From: Mactra quadrangularis
Lineage: Eukaryota > Mollusca > Bivalvia > Venerida > Mactridae
Length of the DNA: 64,000 nt
Reading direction: 5' to 3'
Assembly: GCA_025267735.1 (NCBI GenBank)
Contig: CM046294.1
Coordinates: forward strand, 8,032,001 to 8,096,000
The notes beneath the pieces are model-generated. The model saw nothing but the letters and a program-made list of their open reading frames with translations. It searched no databases and was not told the DNA's origin. Each line of letters starts with the position of its first letter. The first letter of the stretch is position 1. Of this stretch, positions 23,215 to 36,094 are shown one piece after another. A program made the position numbers and the translations under genes.

Positions 23215-23576
23215 TTTACAGACTCATATTTTTTGTTATTTAACAATTTTTGCTGATGTGTCAGAATTAATTCATTTATACTAAATGCTTTTTCTTTAAA
23301 CTACATCGAAAGCGTTCTTAAAATCAAAAAGCTAAAGAAACTTACGTTTATCAACATACAGGACTTTTTGAATAATGTCAATGTAAAAAAAACAATCAAT
23401 AGTACTTTTCCTTTTCTGAGCCCAAATTAGTTATTAGTAAGTATATCATAATCATCAGCCCATGGCCGCAATCAATTATCAATAAGTGTGGAACATATTT
23501 GAGAAAATATACTTGTTAAACTAATACGAAAATTATTAACATCTTTTTCTCTCGATTTCTGGATAGGTACAAAATT
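23215..23576 (-). pseudogene. LINE reverse transcriptase relic, copy B
   Basis: In one minus-strand frame with a few stops I read VPIQKSREKDVNNFRISLTS (fingers), LRPWADDYDILTNN, FGLRKGKSTIDC, IIQKVLYVDKRK and DFKNAFDVV. After a stop comes RKSI followed by YK-INSDTSAKIVK. The xFGxRKGxST and DFKxAFDxV motifs are diagnostic of non-LTR reverse transcriptase, the latter holding the first catalytic aspartate. The second catalytic motif (F/YADD) is not present. The family differs from the CR1/L2-like relic at 36095. The paralogue is at 4985-5425. Confidence 0.87.
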
Positions 23577-24653
23577 CTCTTAGTCAATGACTTGAGATAC
23601 AAACGTTTATGATGCATATAATTGAAAAATTACATATTAATGGTGGTATATCTTTTCAGACTAACAATACATTATTATTAGGTACAATACTATCTATACC
23701 TCTACTCTTACCTAGTTTCAAAATAAGATATTACTTAATAATTTCAGCAATAATAAAACCTCGATCTAATTAATCTATATGAATATCATTAGAATTTATG
23801 TCATTTAAAATGATTCGACATTAACATCAATGAAAATCTCTTCTTCGGATAATAAATATATAAAGTTATCAAAGAACTGAATTTCGCTAATATTATATTT
23901 ATTGTTACCATTAATATTTATTCCTAATCTTTTTAATTTAATCAAAACAGAAATACAGATTTATTTTTTGTCATTTAAAGTATGCATTTTAAGCGATATT
24001 AGCAAAGGTAATCGGAAAGAAAAATGGTTTCTTGAATATAAATTAACGTACATAATATGCTTTCATATATTGCTTTCACTACCGCTGTTACTTTCTATGA
24101 AACGGCTCATAAGTTAAACCTCAGACAGATTGTCACAATGCTCTAAAAATGTGTAAATGTCACCTATCGTTTCAAATAGACTATCAAATTGATTCTGAAA
24201 ATAAATTTAAGATAATTAGATTTGTACACTTGTCTGAAGTGTTGATATATAAATCAATTTGTCTGGGAATTATTTAAATGTATATTTTATTAGTCTAACA
24301 TATCACGGATATACAAGTGATCTGTAGTCACTCATTCTTAAAAGAAATAATGTAAGTGTAGCATTATGTAAGTACAACAAGAATAAAAATCTTTTATTTG
24401 ATTCAAGATTTATACTAAATGTATGTCAACAACACTGTGTACGAACTTATTGCGTAAGTTCTTTTAAGTTGTTACTGGTTAGACTTCTAATATATATTGC
24501 TGGTTTTTCTACTTCCATATTAATATTTAACTAACGCAAGTTGACAATTTACACTTTTATATTTAAATTCCTTTTTTGCATAAACACACAAATAAATTCA
24601 ACTAATCATATAACGAAGTATTTCCGAAATGTCTATAGCCAAATTTTTCTAAC
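23577..24653. other. Duplicated non-coding segment of copy B
   Basis: Pairs with 5426-6600 minus the SINE of copy A. The open frame at 23902-24117 is not preserved in copy A. Confidence 0.5.
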
Positions 24654-24663
24654 TCCGTTCATT

Positions 24664-24936
24664 TTTTATTGGATGTAACGCCGTGTCAACACAATTTAGG
24701 TTATTTTACGGCGCACTTAACCTATCATTTCTGGACCCTTGTCTATAACCAGTACTCACCTACTATTCCACGAGGCCGGAAACTTCTCCATATATCTTAT
24801 TAATGGAGGAAAATTAATATTATTGTCAAATTTTTATGAAAAGGTATAACCTCGCCGGTGGGATTCGAACCCGTACCCATTTTGGGATACGAGATTCCAA
24901 ATCCAGGCGCGCTACTAACTGTGCCACCAACCGGTT
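24664..24936 (-). mobile_element. tRNA-derived SINE, family I, in B-specific sequence
   Basis: A 273-bp element with a perfect 10-bp target duplication, tccgttcatt, at 24654-24663 and 24937-24946. The minus strand carries the tRNA-like head, a B box GGGTTCGAATCCCACC and the CGGCG hairpin end. It sits inside a block (about 24640-25075) missing from copy A, so A cannot serve as an empty site here. Confidence 0.88.
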
Positions 24937-24946
24937 TCCGTTCATT

Positions 24947-25069
24947 AGGATCACACAGTTTTATATACTGATATGGATCCACCGGACCGGGATCAGGTAA
25001 AGTCTTTGACATAGATTTCGGGAATACCGGACCAGTATTCGTCATTCGCGACAACATTTGATCTACCAT
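24947..25069 (-). pseudogene. Unrecognised coding-like fragment, broken by a SINE
   Basis: A minus-strand frame from ATG at 25069 reads MVDQMLSRMTNTGPVFPKSM and continues through SKTLPDPGPVDPYQYIKL to CDPNE, where the SINE at 24664-24936 begins. The composition (proline-rich, balanced) is more protein-like than the surrounding AT-rich frames. On the far side of the SINE a stop follows almost at once. I do not recognise a family. It is absent from copy A. Confidence 0.35.
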
Positions 25070-25264
25070 AGCAAAAAGAAAATGTCAATACAAATGATAT
25101 GTGTGTATTGTATTATAAAAATGCAAAGTAGACATGATCACCAAAGAGACTTATTCCACGAAACGGGTTACAACAAAAACTTCGAAAAGTGTGTTATGAA
25201 AAACAAACGTTTGACTTAAACAACATTGATTTGCGAAAAAGAATATGTTTGACTTTTAATAATT

Positions 25265-25505
25265 CTGAGTTTAACGCCGTGTCAACACAATTGTTAGGTA
25301 ATTGTACACACCTAATCTAGCTTACCTCGACCCTTGTCTGTAACCAGTACTGACCTACCCTTCCACAAGGCCGGAAACATATACCTTATTAATGGAGAAA
25401 AAAATGACATTATGGTCAAATTTTTATAGAAGTGTATAATCTCCCTGGGTGAGATTTTAACCAGTTCCACCTTCGGGACACTAATTCCAGACGCGCTATA
25501 AACAT
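25265..25505 (-). mobile_element. Degenerate family I SINE, copy B
   Basis: The plus strand shows the tail hairpin start TTTAACGCCGTGTCAACACA, the body CTTCCACAAGGCCGGAAAC, and a decayed tRNA head ending ACGCGCTATAAAC. The B box has been lost (GAGATTTTAACC). The flanks atatgtttgacttttaa and atatgacatttttaa may be a decayed target duplication. Copy A has no element at the matching site near 6790. Confidence 0.75.
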
Positions 25506-25560
25506 ATGACATTTTTAACATGTTCATATAACAGGTAATACCACGATATACTCTGTTGAC

Positions 25561-25610
25561 GAAGGAGTGGTCGAGTGGTTACGACGTTGGTTCTAAACAC
25601 TGTCTGACTA
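25561..25610 (+). repeat. tRNA-like head fragment, copy B
   Basis: GAAGGAGTGGTCGAGTGGTT followed by ACGACGTTGGTTC, close to the D-arm of tRNA-Ser/Leu. It is the paralogue of 6851-6900 and is not a complete tRNA. Confidence 0.55.
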
Positions 25611-25739
25611 TACCATGTTATTTCCTTGGGAGGAAAATTATGCTACAGAAATTGTCAACGGGAGGCGGACTCAAGAGTGATTAATTTAAGTTGCATCAAC
25701 TTGCTTCACGATGTTTCTAATATATTGAGTTATAAACTA

Positions 25740-26472
25740 ATTCTGTTTAGAGGGTTTAGCTTCATCGACACCATAATGGTTACTATAACCATTTAACTAA
25801 TTAAAAATACAGAAAACCCATCAGGACTGTTGAAGCAACACAAACATAAACGTAGTGAACTTTCTTAATAAAATATCCCACGGTTTCACACATGTGTCCA
25901 TCATACAACTTATTTGATGGGTGAGGCATGATATATTGATATATTATTATACATCCTTACACAGAACAGAACAGTATTTAGTTCTATAAGCATAAACACG
26001 TGGTGTTATGGTGTTTGTCGTCATTACCATATTACATTACGATTTATGATAACCTTATTACAGGTATCATCCGGGAGATCTAACTCATTTTACAGAAATT
26101 CGAATATATTTTGCACATGTGACATAACCATAACCACTTGTCATTTCTTATTAAGGTCCTACTCCATTTTATGTTACCCTATTATGTAATATAAACAGTG
26201 TTGTGATATAAATATTAGATCCAGCGATGGTTATTAACTTCTTGAATTATTCATACTGAATATTGCGATGCCATCTTGAATTTAAAATTTTCTCCTTAAT
26301 TTGAATCCTCAAATATGACTTACCAATATCAATGTAGCCGCTACATATGAAATTTCTGACCTTTGATAGGCATACAAAACATGCAACATAATTGTGTCAT
26401 TCATACTTTAAGTTATTCTGCTTTGCATCGCTTTAAAGTTTCACTTCTGCGAGGGGAGCGTAGGATATATGT
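25740..26472. other. Duplicated non-coding segment of copy B
   Basis: Pairs with 6990-7765 at about 90% identity by eye. No gene recognised. Confidence 0.5.
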
Positions 26473-26826
26473 TATAATGCTACAGTCTCATAAAAATAAA
26501 AGTAACCGTGAGGGCACCGGACGGGCGCTGTGCGATCAAGCTCCGCAAGGACTCGTACGAACTCTTGCGTACCGGTACGGACTGTTATTTTTACCAGGGT
26601 CCTTGAGATGAGCCTTGGATACAAGTTTCAGTTCCAAAGTCAATTCGTGAACAAAATCGTGGCCAAGGATGGATTAAACTTGCATATCTTCCAGCTACGG
26701 CTCCGTACGGATGTGTTGTTTTGTGCCATGTGCGTACCGCCACCTTAATACGCAAGACTTCCCACGGCCTACGGCTGTCTGCACGTACGGGTCCGCAACT
26801 AGCCACGATTTTTGGGAGGGATGCAT
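26473..26826. mobile_element. GC-rich insertion specific to copy B
   Basis: About 350 bp, clearly richer in G+C than its surroundings, inserted between sequences that are adjacent in copy A (near 7768). It has repeated CGTACGG/CCGTACG motifs, including a near-palindrome TGCGTACCGGTACGGAC at 26567-26583. Termini, tail and target duplication were not found, so its class is unknown. The overlapping short open frames on both strands follow from its base composition. Confidence 0.6.
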
Positions 26827-28485
26827 AACATAGGACATTGGTATTTAAGTTCTTCATATGTAGATATCAAGAGCTCACAGCTGATCCGCTTTATCAAATA
26901 AATCACAATGAATTGCTCAAAATTATTCATCTTTGCCTTCGGTAATTTTTAGATATTTTATACTAAGACTAGCATTGAACATTACCAGATTACCAATTTT
27001 ACTTAGTATTGATAAATCACATGTATTACTTGGTGATCGTCACGGCAAGTTTTATAGAAGAAGATTCACTTTGAATCAAATGGTCAATAGACCCTTGTGA
27101 ACGTACAAAAAAATTACATGAAATATACAGTCATGTGATAATATAGCAAGAGGTTTAAACAAATAGTTCGCCAGTTTGGACAACAAATATACATTTGCTC
27201 AAATATCACCAACATAAACATCAAACATTATAACAATTTCACGGAACAGAAGTTAAGCATTTGTAATTGTTTCTTCTGAGAGAAAAAAATGAAATATTGC
27301 TAGCTGTCTAATAGTATCGTGTTTGGTATGTTCATAGGACTATTTTAAAGGTACTAGTTCACAGATTTGGTTTATGTTTTATAATTTGAAATACCATTAA
27401 GTGTCTGTAATTGTGTCAAAAATAGTTCTTATTTTCTTAAGACCAACTGACCTATATGTTGCAAGAAATATCCATAAAAGTCACAAAAATGCACTAAAAG
27501 TGTCTATACCGTGACATACGGGGTAGATATGTACTACATGAAACACCGTCATTTGTCGTAAATCGTCAATTTGCACTAAAATTGTCATTATCAGAACACT
27601 ACTTTCCTGCTGTCAAAAATATTTCCTCACAATTCTGATATTTTTAGAAAAATATTTAAGTTATAATATGAGAATGAATACCTTAAACTTAAAATCTTGC
27701 AATACGAATTGGTAAAGAACAATACGTGGGGAAATATATATTGATCAATGAACGAAACATTGTTATATTTCCAAATCTGCATGATCATTTTTGCAGCAAT
27801 CATTTGAATTTGTTCTGTGTAATAAAATTGAGCAATGTAGGACATGAGCTCCTTTACATACGTGTTCAATGTAAACGTTTTAACGATATGAAGGATTTAA
27901 TGTAACTGTAACTGAAATACCATTCCCTTATCATTAATCTTCAAAGCTTGTCCTTGGATATATTCCTGTAAGTTCAGTGCTTTTTTTTATAATGGAAACA
28001 TTATATAGAGTCAGATGGGTTCCGAATGAAGAATATTGAAGCCAGATCAAGTAAGGCTCATTGATCAAAGCAAAAATATCTCCCATGTCTGGTTTTAGTT
28101 CAATAGTGACACCAGTGGTAAAAACATAAATTATACGTGCGTCTGGTACAAAACATAATGTACATCTGCCTAAATGAACTTTTCCATAAGAATTTAAATA
28201 ACCATGATATTGGCTTCAGTTGTTTTATAAAATGTGAAAGGTTTTCCAACATCTGTCCCTATTGGTATCATGAAACTAAACACTGAGATCAAATATAATG
28301 TTACCGTATTACATGTAGGTAAAGCCAATAAGAGTAGGTATATATTGACATCACTAGGTACTGTGTGACATCTTTTTGATAAGGCCATTGAACTTTCTTA
28401 GGGCGATTCATTGGAGACAAGATCTTCGAATTTTGATTAATCAGTTTCAAGCTTGTATTGGTTTGGTTTCCAAAATGGATGTAGA
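26827..28485. other. Duplicated non-coding segment of copy B
   Basis: Pairs with 7769-9394. No gene recognised. Confidence 0.5.
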
Positions 28486-28489
28486 GTTT

Positions 28490-28776
28490 ATTTATACTTG
28501 GTTAACGCCATGTCAATTCAATTTTTAGGTTATTTTACGGCGTTCAGAGTGCGCACCTGACCTAGCTTTCCTGGACCCTTTTCTATAATCAGTACTCGCT
28601 TAACCTTCCACTAGGCCAAACAATTTTCCATATACCTTATTATTGGAGGACAATTGACACCTATAGTCAAATTTCTTGGAAGGGTATAACCTCCGAGGGT
28701 GGAGTTCGAACCTGTACCACCTTCGAGACACAATATGTGAAATCCAGGGGCGCTACCAACTGCGCTACCGACCGGA
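28490..28776 (-). mobile_element. tRNA-derived SINE, family I, copy B (shared insertion)
   Basis: Nearly full length. The minus strand has a tRNA-like head with A box GTAGCGCAGTTGGTAGCGCC and a degenerate B box GTTCGAACTCCACC, a GGCCTAGTGGAAGG body and the ACGCCGTAAAATAACC...TGACATGGCG hairpin. The truncated paralogue at 9395-9547 shows that it predates the 18-kb duplication. The putative target duplication (tttatttata / tttaatgtat) is decayed, consistent with age. Confidence 0.85.
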
Positions 28777-28799
28777 TTTAATGTATGAGTACCTAGAGT

Positions 28800-31018
28800 T
28801 TCCAATAATTAAGATAGGTTACATTCATTTTACATATCAATGTTAGGCTTTAGTTCAAACAATGAAAATTTCACGTTGGTAGATGTTAATCGTCCGAAAT
28901 TCATTCCATGATACCTTGATTGAAGATGTATAATGCTTGAAGCATTGGTGTATTAAAACTGAATGTTCAACTATATCACGAACAGCAACAGTCACAACAC
29001 ACTCCTTCCACTCTGGCAAACGTATTAAGGTATGAACTGCCTTACATATGTAATCACTAGTTCGATGTATACTCATTATGATATATGCCTCACTATATTT
29101 GAAGGTTAGGCGTGTTTGTGCGTTCTGTTCTGTTTGTACGTCCGTTCGTAATGCTCATTCGTTCGTCCGTTTGTTTGTTGTTCAATATCGACTAACAATT
29201 AAGTAAATCTCTCGTAAAAACGGGACTTAACATATGATAAAATCGTTTATGTGTTAACGTACATGCATGAAATCATGTCATAAAACTGTAAAATTCCCAA
29301 AATACGACTAGGTAACAAAAAAGTATGTTATTTGTTCAATTATGTTACAGAATACTTTCTATTTTGTCTTAGCAACGGTGCCTCGTAACTATGTAATTTA
29401 TTTGTTTAATGTATACAGGCTTGTCAACCCATTTCAACATCTCGAAGCATTGTGACAATTGAATCTTTTAATGGAGATATGATATGTACTTGTGTTGTGA
29501 CACTGACCCATGTCAAAACCTTGTGCGTCATAACCTTGTTTCTTTCAAGTGTTCATTGACCTAAAAAACGTCAACAAATTACTAGTTTTCTCATATTCCG
29601 ATATGCATGTCAGCATACTTTCGTGATCGGCTTTACACAAGATTTAAATGTTTACCCTGTACAAACAAAATACTTATAAAATATTACCTTTAAGAAGTAT
29701 GTATTGCCATTTTACATTAGCGTTTGTTTTTATGATCGCTCTATGCTCCTCAATATTATTATTAGAGTTTCTTGACTTGGCATATAACTTAACATGAAGA
29801 TAATCATGTATAAGCCTCCATTTAACGCGCATTAAACATTATCTGGGTATATTTAAAGTGTATGTGACCTAAATCGCCATATTTATTTGTTTAGAACAAA
29901 ACATGCGAGTGCTTTTTTGCTTTCAAACCTCCTTCGCGGTAATTGTAAAAAGTATAGACAATTTCATAAATAGTAAAAAAGCTTTGAAGTGAATTACTGT
30001 CTTCACTCAGCAACCAGCTTCCAGTCAAACATTTTTTTATTTCTGAAAATGTTTGAAGGAATATGTTAAGTCAACATACAATTCAAACAAAATGTCAATG
30101 ATTTTCTTATTACATGTAAATACAATCATTCCAAATTGACTGACTATGATGAAAACATTTATTCATACACTTACTTGAAATAACTAAAAGATGTGCAAGT
30201 GATAATTTCTTTTTACATGTTGACTTGTCAGTAGAGTAATTTGAAACAATATAATTTAAATCAAAGGAAACTTTTAGCGACAGTGTCAAATAGTTCTTTT
30301 ATTTAGCAATGAACAAAGGTTACAATTTACTGGGACAATCCTCTTATATTTTGCAGTCCAAGGACAGTATTAGTCTTGGTATAGGTCTTTTAATGTAAAG
30401 TCATTATGTGCGTCTTGAACTGATACAATATTAAATTTCAATTAAGGCGGAGTGGTTGCAAACATATTGTGTAACCGGAATATATTACGCTAAGTAATAG
30501 ATATTTATATACCATTCAGACAATTTAACGCATATATTATAGTTTTTCCAGACACAATTTACTAAGTATATATCTAATCATTTAAATATTGCAATCAGAC
30601 ATAATTACAATTCATTTTATTCATGGTATGTCGGTTAGGGCATTTATATAACTCCTGTCTGTTAACAGAAAAAAAGGTTTATTTGGTGAAAACATAGTTT
30701 TATATTGAAAAAGTGTTGTAGAGTGAAAACAGAGATATTCAGTGAAAAGTGCGCTATACGGTAAAAACAATATAAACTGATTGATAAACTTATTTGCGAT
30801 GCCTTGTATAACATACACAATTACATATACAATATTTTTTACACTAAAGGACAACAAAAATATGTTTAAAATTAATCTAAATAATAAATTATGTACAAAA
30901 AAATTTTGAGTATGATAAACAATAATATAACATAAAGATTTGATTTATAACAACAGTACAGAAATAAAACATGTTTGTTCCTATGATTTATTAACAACAT
31001 ATTAAATCAATCATACAA
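28800..31018. other. Duplicated non-coding segment of copy B
   Basis: Pairs with 9548-11480, apart from 28640-28990, which was deleted in A. It has the same GTGAAAA-rich patch at 30680-30760. No gene recognised. Confidence 0.5.
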
Positions 31019-31930
31019 AATGTCACCAAACCCAACACTTGTCTGTGTCAAAATGATTTCATTAGAGAAAACAGTGATAACAAAGGCATGTCTATAGATA
31101 AAGATATAATTAAATTTATTTCAGACCAAATTGTGATACTGTTCTATTGAGAATACATTATCTTGCTTTCTTACTTCAAGAACTATCTAATGAGGAAAAG
31201 AATCAAAGAATGAATCCTGACCCTGAACAATCAACATGATTGGTATGGAATGAAGATGCTTTTAATACCCATAATCTAATCAGATTATAAGGCTTATTAA
31301 AGTAATCAATCACTTTGTTTGTCGCTTTGTCTGCACGATGGTGGCAGAGATTTGAGATATCAAAATTTTATTTAAATATTTTCTTTTGTAGAACTGAACT
31401 AAAAATCTGACTCGTTTCATTTCTTTGAAGATAACATTCTTTGCTCTTGTCTCTGTAAGTCCATTGCGCTTCTACATTGTTTCCAGGTACATGTAATGCT
31501 ATTAACTTTCTTAATTGTATAAGTGTGTCCGTTTTTGCACGCAGCATTGTCAATTGTCCATTTCGAGTGCGACCTTTTTATTTGAATAACAATACATTTA
31601 CCCACAAATATGCACTCTCGTTAACATCTTGTTAGTGGGACAAATATAAGTGTAAACCTTTGTTAATACTATATTAAGTATGGACATGGAACGATCCATT
31701 GAAGGGTGGGTTAAGGATTGTTCACCAAAAACAAATTGTAGTTGTTTACTCTTGCATGAGCCTGTATGGGACAAGTGTGAGGTTGGTGCACCATAGAACT
31801 TGGTTAAACCCCCATGACAATAAGTTAGTCCGTTCCAACGTGAAAACCTTTTACGTTATTGTTGTTTATGGTGCCTTTTGTATAATAAAGTTTAGAATTA
31901 AAAATCTTATGACATCTCCGTTTTCGGATA
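31019..31930 (+). repeat. Single copy of the 1.19-kb repeat unit
   Basis: Counterpart of the two units at 11481-12365 and 12673-13540 in copy A. It ends in the GACAAGTGTGAGG / GCACCATAGAACTTGG block. The open frame at 31699-31935 belongs to the repeat. Confidence 0.7.
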
Positions 31931-31981
31931 AGTGAAATGCTTGTTTTGATATGCTTTCAAACTCCATTTTAGATATTAATA

Positions 31982-32239
31982 CGAGAAATGTAATGTGGAA
32001 CCCACATTAAAGTCGGATTTAAAAACGTTAACGCAAAAATTACAAAGGGAAATAATCCATAATAAAGCCAGGTAGAGATGGGGTTACTTTTTAATTCTGT
32101 TCATCACATGGTATGATATCATTGTTTGAAGTTTCATAAAGACCTGACAATAAATGGCAGAAATATATATGGTAAATTGAAAACTGTAACGTAATTGTTA
32201 ACGACACCGGACGCCCGCCCGATCGTTTAAAAATCCGGC
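31982..32239. mobile_element. 258-bp insertion specific to copy B
   Basis: Flanked by taata at 31977-31981 and 32240-32244; copy A reads through at about 13612. Internally there is an imperfect inverted pair (GTCGGATTTAAAAACGTTAA near 32012 against the complement of the segment ending AAAAATCCGGC) and a GGACGCCCGCCCGATCG stretch. The class is uncertain; it may be a short DNA element or a piece of a common molluscan repeat. Confidence 0.6.
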
Positions 32240-32244
32240 TAATA

Positions 32245-35200
32245 AACAATGAAAACATAACAGTCAGAAAAGTACGCAGATATATTCTTATTCATCGATT
32301 TAGTCGATAAACAGACGACTTAGTTGTTGACTACGTAGCTAATATCTTACAGTTTGAAATAAACAATGTGGCGTAATGACCCATTGCACATACTCAAAAT
32401 GTCAAAAAGTACATATTATGTAAGCATATAATGATAGATTGCATCTTTGAGACATAATAACACTTATCAGGTCTAGATAAACATTCTTCGAACTATCTTG
32501 AATTACATCTCTGAAACAATCACATGTAAAGACAATGAATAACAGACAAAAATATATAAGGCGTGACAAATATATTGTTATACATAAAATTTGTTCTGTT
32601 TGGAATTGGATGCTGAAGCGTAGCGGTATCCTACTACAAGTACTTTGCCATGCTGGTGTGTGTTGTTTGGTCCCTGGTTCACAATACATCAATATTAGTA
32701 ATGGTAAGGTTAATAAAAAATTAGAACAGAAATCATTTATTCATACATTTAAGAAAGTATTAAAGTACTTCGGAATAGCACTGTGTACAAATGGGCCAAA
32801 CCAAAGTTTCACAACATACATTTGTAACCTAGGGTCCTTCAAAACATCAGAGTTACAGTTTTCATTTACATGTTAAAGCGATATACAGACAAATGACTGT
32901 GCCAAAAGTATAGAACCAAGTTCAGTCTTTAAAACAGTATTAAGAACGTAAGAAATCACTTACTAATAACCTATGTCACTTATAACATTCAACTGAACGA
33001 ATTAAAACATGTGGCATACACATTGTTGAAAACGAAAGTAGGATACTGAGGGAATCACCAAGCTATTCATAGATTTGTTATATGTAGTACTTGCTGAAAT
33101 TTAACATTTACATTGGTCGCTTCTTGCCTTTTCAACATTCTTAGGCGGTTAGGATTCTTTTTAATTGAAATATGCTAATGTTGAACAATAACAAGCTCTA
33201 GTAATCAGTAAATGCATATTTTAACACTAATCTATTTTAGTTAACATGACCCACGTTGGTCTAGTTAGGAAACAACCCAAATATTACGAGAAAATAAAGA
33301 AATATTTTGCCAAGTAATATAACTGTGTGTCTGTTGCATTGACAGTTATAAAAATATATTTCAAATCAGGAAAAATGAAGTTGAACTTTTGCCTTGCAAT
33401 TCCTTTAACTTACAGAATGGTGTACTTATCAAACTCTATCAAATTAGAAGGAAGATATAGCTACAAAGATAGTGCGTTTAGTTATGACACAAAAGAGCCA
33501 TGTATTACTATAAATAGGCACCGCTAAATCTTCTTTTGTCGTAAGTTTTAAAAGCGATAAATACTCGCAGCACAACTGAGCAAATAAATAGCCTTATTAA
33601 AAAGGCTTCAAAGTTTTATAACACGGAATTTCAATACGCAGTGAATGGGGGCATTCGCTCAGAATTTCATGTCTTTATTACCTCTTTAGACACGTTATTA
33701 GAAGAATAACAATATCATTAACTAAAATGCTAATGCAACAATGGTGATAATAATGGCACTTTTCAATGTGAATTTAGAATTCTTCATACTGTATTGCCTT
33801 GTTCAGTGTGAAAATGTAAAATCTAAAAGGCGCCAACTTTGACAGAATTCACAATTGAATGTCGAAAATAGAAAGAGTTAGCAACCATTCAAGATCGTAA
33901 ACTTTGTATCATGGTCATAAATGACGTCCAAGTATGAATTATGTATTTTCAGAGTTTTGTTTATACAAAACGTGAGTTTAACTATAGGATGTTAGTTGTT
34001 TCGCATAATTTTGTTTTATACTTTTTCTGTACTTTTTCAAATTTTGAAATATATCAGATAAAATTTAATATTATATATCAATGAATGATGTTAATGATAT
34101 TTTAAATATACTTAGCGAAACTTTTAAGTACCCTGATTTCCATATCATAGAAAATTATTTTTTCTATATTGTGTCTGATCGATAAAAGTGTGTATAGGAC
34201 CATACTGTCGTCGTTTGCTTGTATGGTTTTTATGCTTCTTTATCGATGCAAAACCGGTTTTCCGTGCAAATAGCGGAAATGAAAAGATTTCTAATTACTA
34301 TGATTTAGCAGAAAAGTAGCAATTAGAATCTTTTCGCTGCAGATGACGCACCGCTTTGCAAAATTCCTATAACAATCCCTCGTTCCTGTAGCGACATTTG
34401 AGCCATTTCTTGAATTTTTATTGTGCATATCAACTCACTAATAATTTTCACCAAAACAAACCACGTGAGAATTTTGCACAAGAAACACACGCTCATTTCC
34501 ACGTTTCAACATATGCACGACAAAACCGGCTTTGCATCGGTAAAAAAGCTAGAAAACCATGCATTTAGGCGACAGCATGGCCCTATACACATTTTCATTA
34601 TCGATCAGACTTAAATGTTGAAAAAGAAAATTTCCTACCACATGGAAATCGGGGTATATCTACTAAGAAGTCTCAGGTCAAATTACACAAACTATTCTAC
34701 ATTATTACATTACTTTAATGTTTTAAAACTGAAGGAGATTTCTTCGAAGATAATGATATTAAAAAAGCAGCCATTAATTATCCGCTTAATTCTGTTTTTT
34801 TCGTAATTTCATCGTACAGTAAGTTTTTCAGATTCTCTGAAAATCCATAGGATTAAAATTAAGCAAACCCACGATTGAGGGAATAAGACGAGTCTTTTCA
34901 TCAGATAATATCAAGCTAAGAATAGTTTAAATAAATTGTAATCGTATAACTTTTTGTTCTAGTAAGTACAATTTTGCAGATTCAGAGGTAAAATTGTCTA
35001 ATGGGTCAATACATATGCATTATATGTATATGTATCTATATGTATTTATGTATGTAAATACATAGGCCAATGTCCCAATATCTTGAATAAAAACTGTATT
35101 AAAAACTGTTTTATGAAATGAATAATTCTGTTTAATTAAAAACAGTATAATGGTAATCTTGCGTGGCACGCCAAATATATGTATAGCCAAAGCTGATTAT

Positions 35201-36094
35201 ATGGAAACTTAAAAAATGAAAGTATAGTGATTTTAAATGTCCTTTATTGAGATAAACAGAAGAATTCATGGCCTATCAATATCATGGTTGACTAAACGAG
35301 CCACTAAAGAATAAGCGATATTGATAATGTAATGATTTATTGCAACGACCATCAATTCTCTCTGGTAACATAGAGATGTAACACACTCATCAAATATTCA
35401 CAACAGAGTTAATGCTGCATGATATGAATAATTAAAAACTGTTTAATGGCTGTTATTTAATGAAAAGTTTGTTTTTAAATCTGCATACAGTTTTTCTGAT
35501 CGATCCAGGGTATTGTTCGATAGACTTAATAGATGTATTGTTTTGTAACATCGTGAAATCACAGATGGCTGTATTAAAATGAAGTTGCCTTGCTGCAGGC
35601 TTGTTGTTCAAATCAGGATGAACCAGAGTTTTTGTCACGTTATCTAAAATAACAGCTAATAAAATGAGCAAACCTTTAATGTTCGTCGCAATTTATGTGA
35701 GGCAAATTATTGAATTACGCGTAAAAGCGCACAAAATAACTACATTGTACTTCCTAATTATATTCCCTCTCTCATAAAATCTAATTTTTTACCCTGAGTT
35801 TTGCTTCATAGCTTTAAAGCCGTTGCAAGAAAACTAAGTCGAGCGGTAATCTAAGTTTATGTGTGTGCAAAGATGATTTGTGAACCAGATTTCGAAGTTA
35901 TGATTACAACTCTCAGGTTAATGTGGGTATTTTTGGACAAAGAAAAATATCAGCTAAATTTCGTGCTATCTGTATCTTTTTTGTTAAATGCTGCATAGAA
36001 ATAACAAAAAAGAATTGATTGTTTAAACTCTAAAAATCACGTAAATATTTACCCTTGACATGGTAATCACAAATCTAATCAATGCATAACTAAA
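32245..36094. other. Duplicated non-coding segment of copy B
   Basis: Pairs with 13620-17639. Lacks the two copy-A insertions at 15493 and 15926, and retains the block 32880-33400 lost from A. Contains an ATGTATATGTAT-type simple repeat at 35016-35062. No gene recognised. Confidence 0.5.

Noticed and set aside
26363..26857. Overlapping frames on both strands in the GC-rich block
   Set aside because: Expected from the lower stop-codon frequency of GC-rich sequence; no domain recognised.
32402..32876. Overlapping frames of 96 and 113 aa
   Set aside because: Opposite-strand overlap in duplicated sequence; the paired region of copy A (13790-14270) does not keep either frame.
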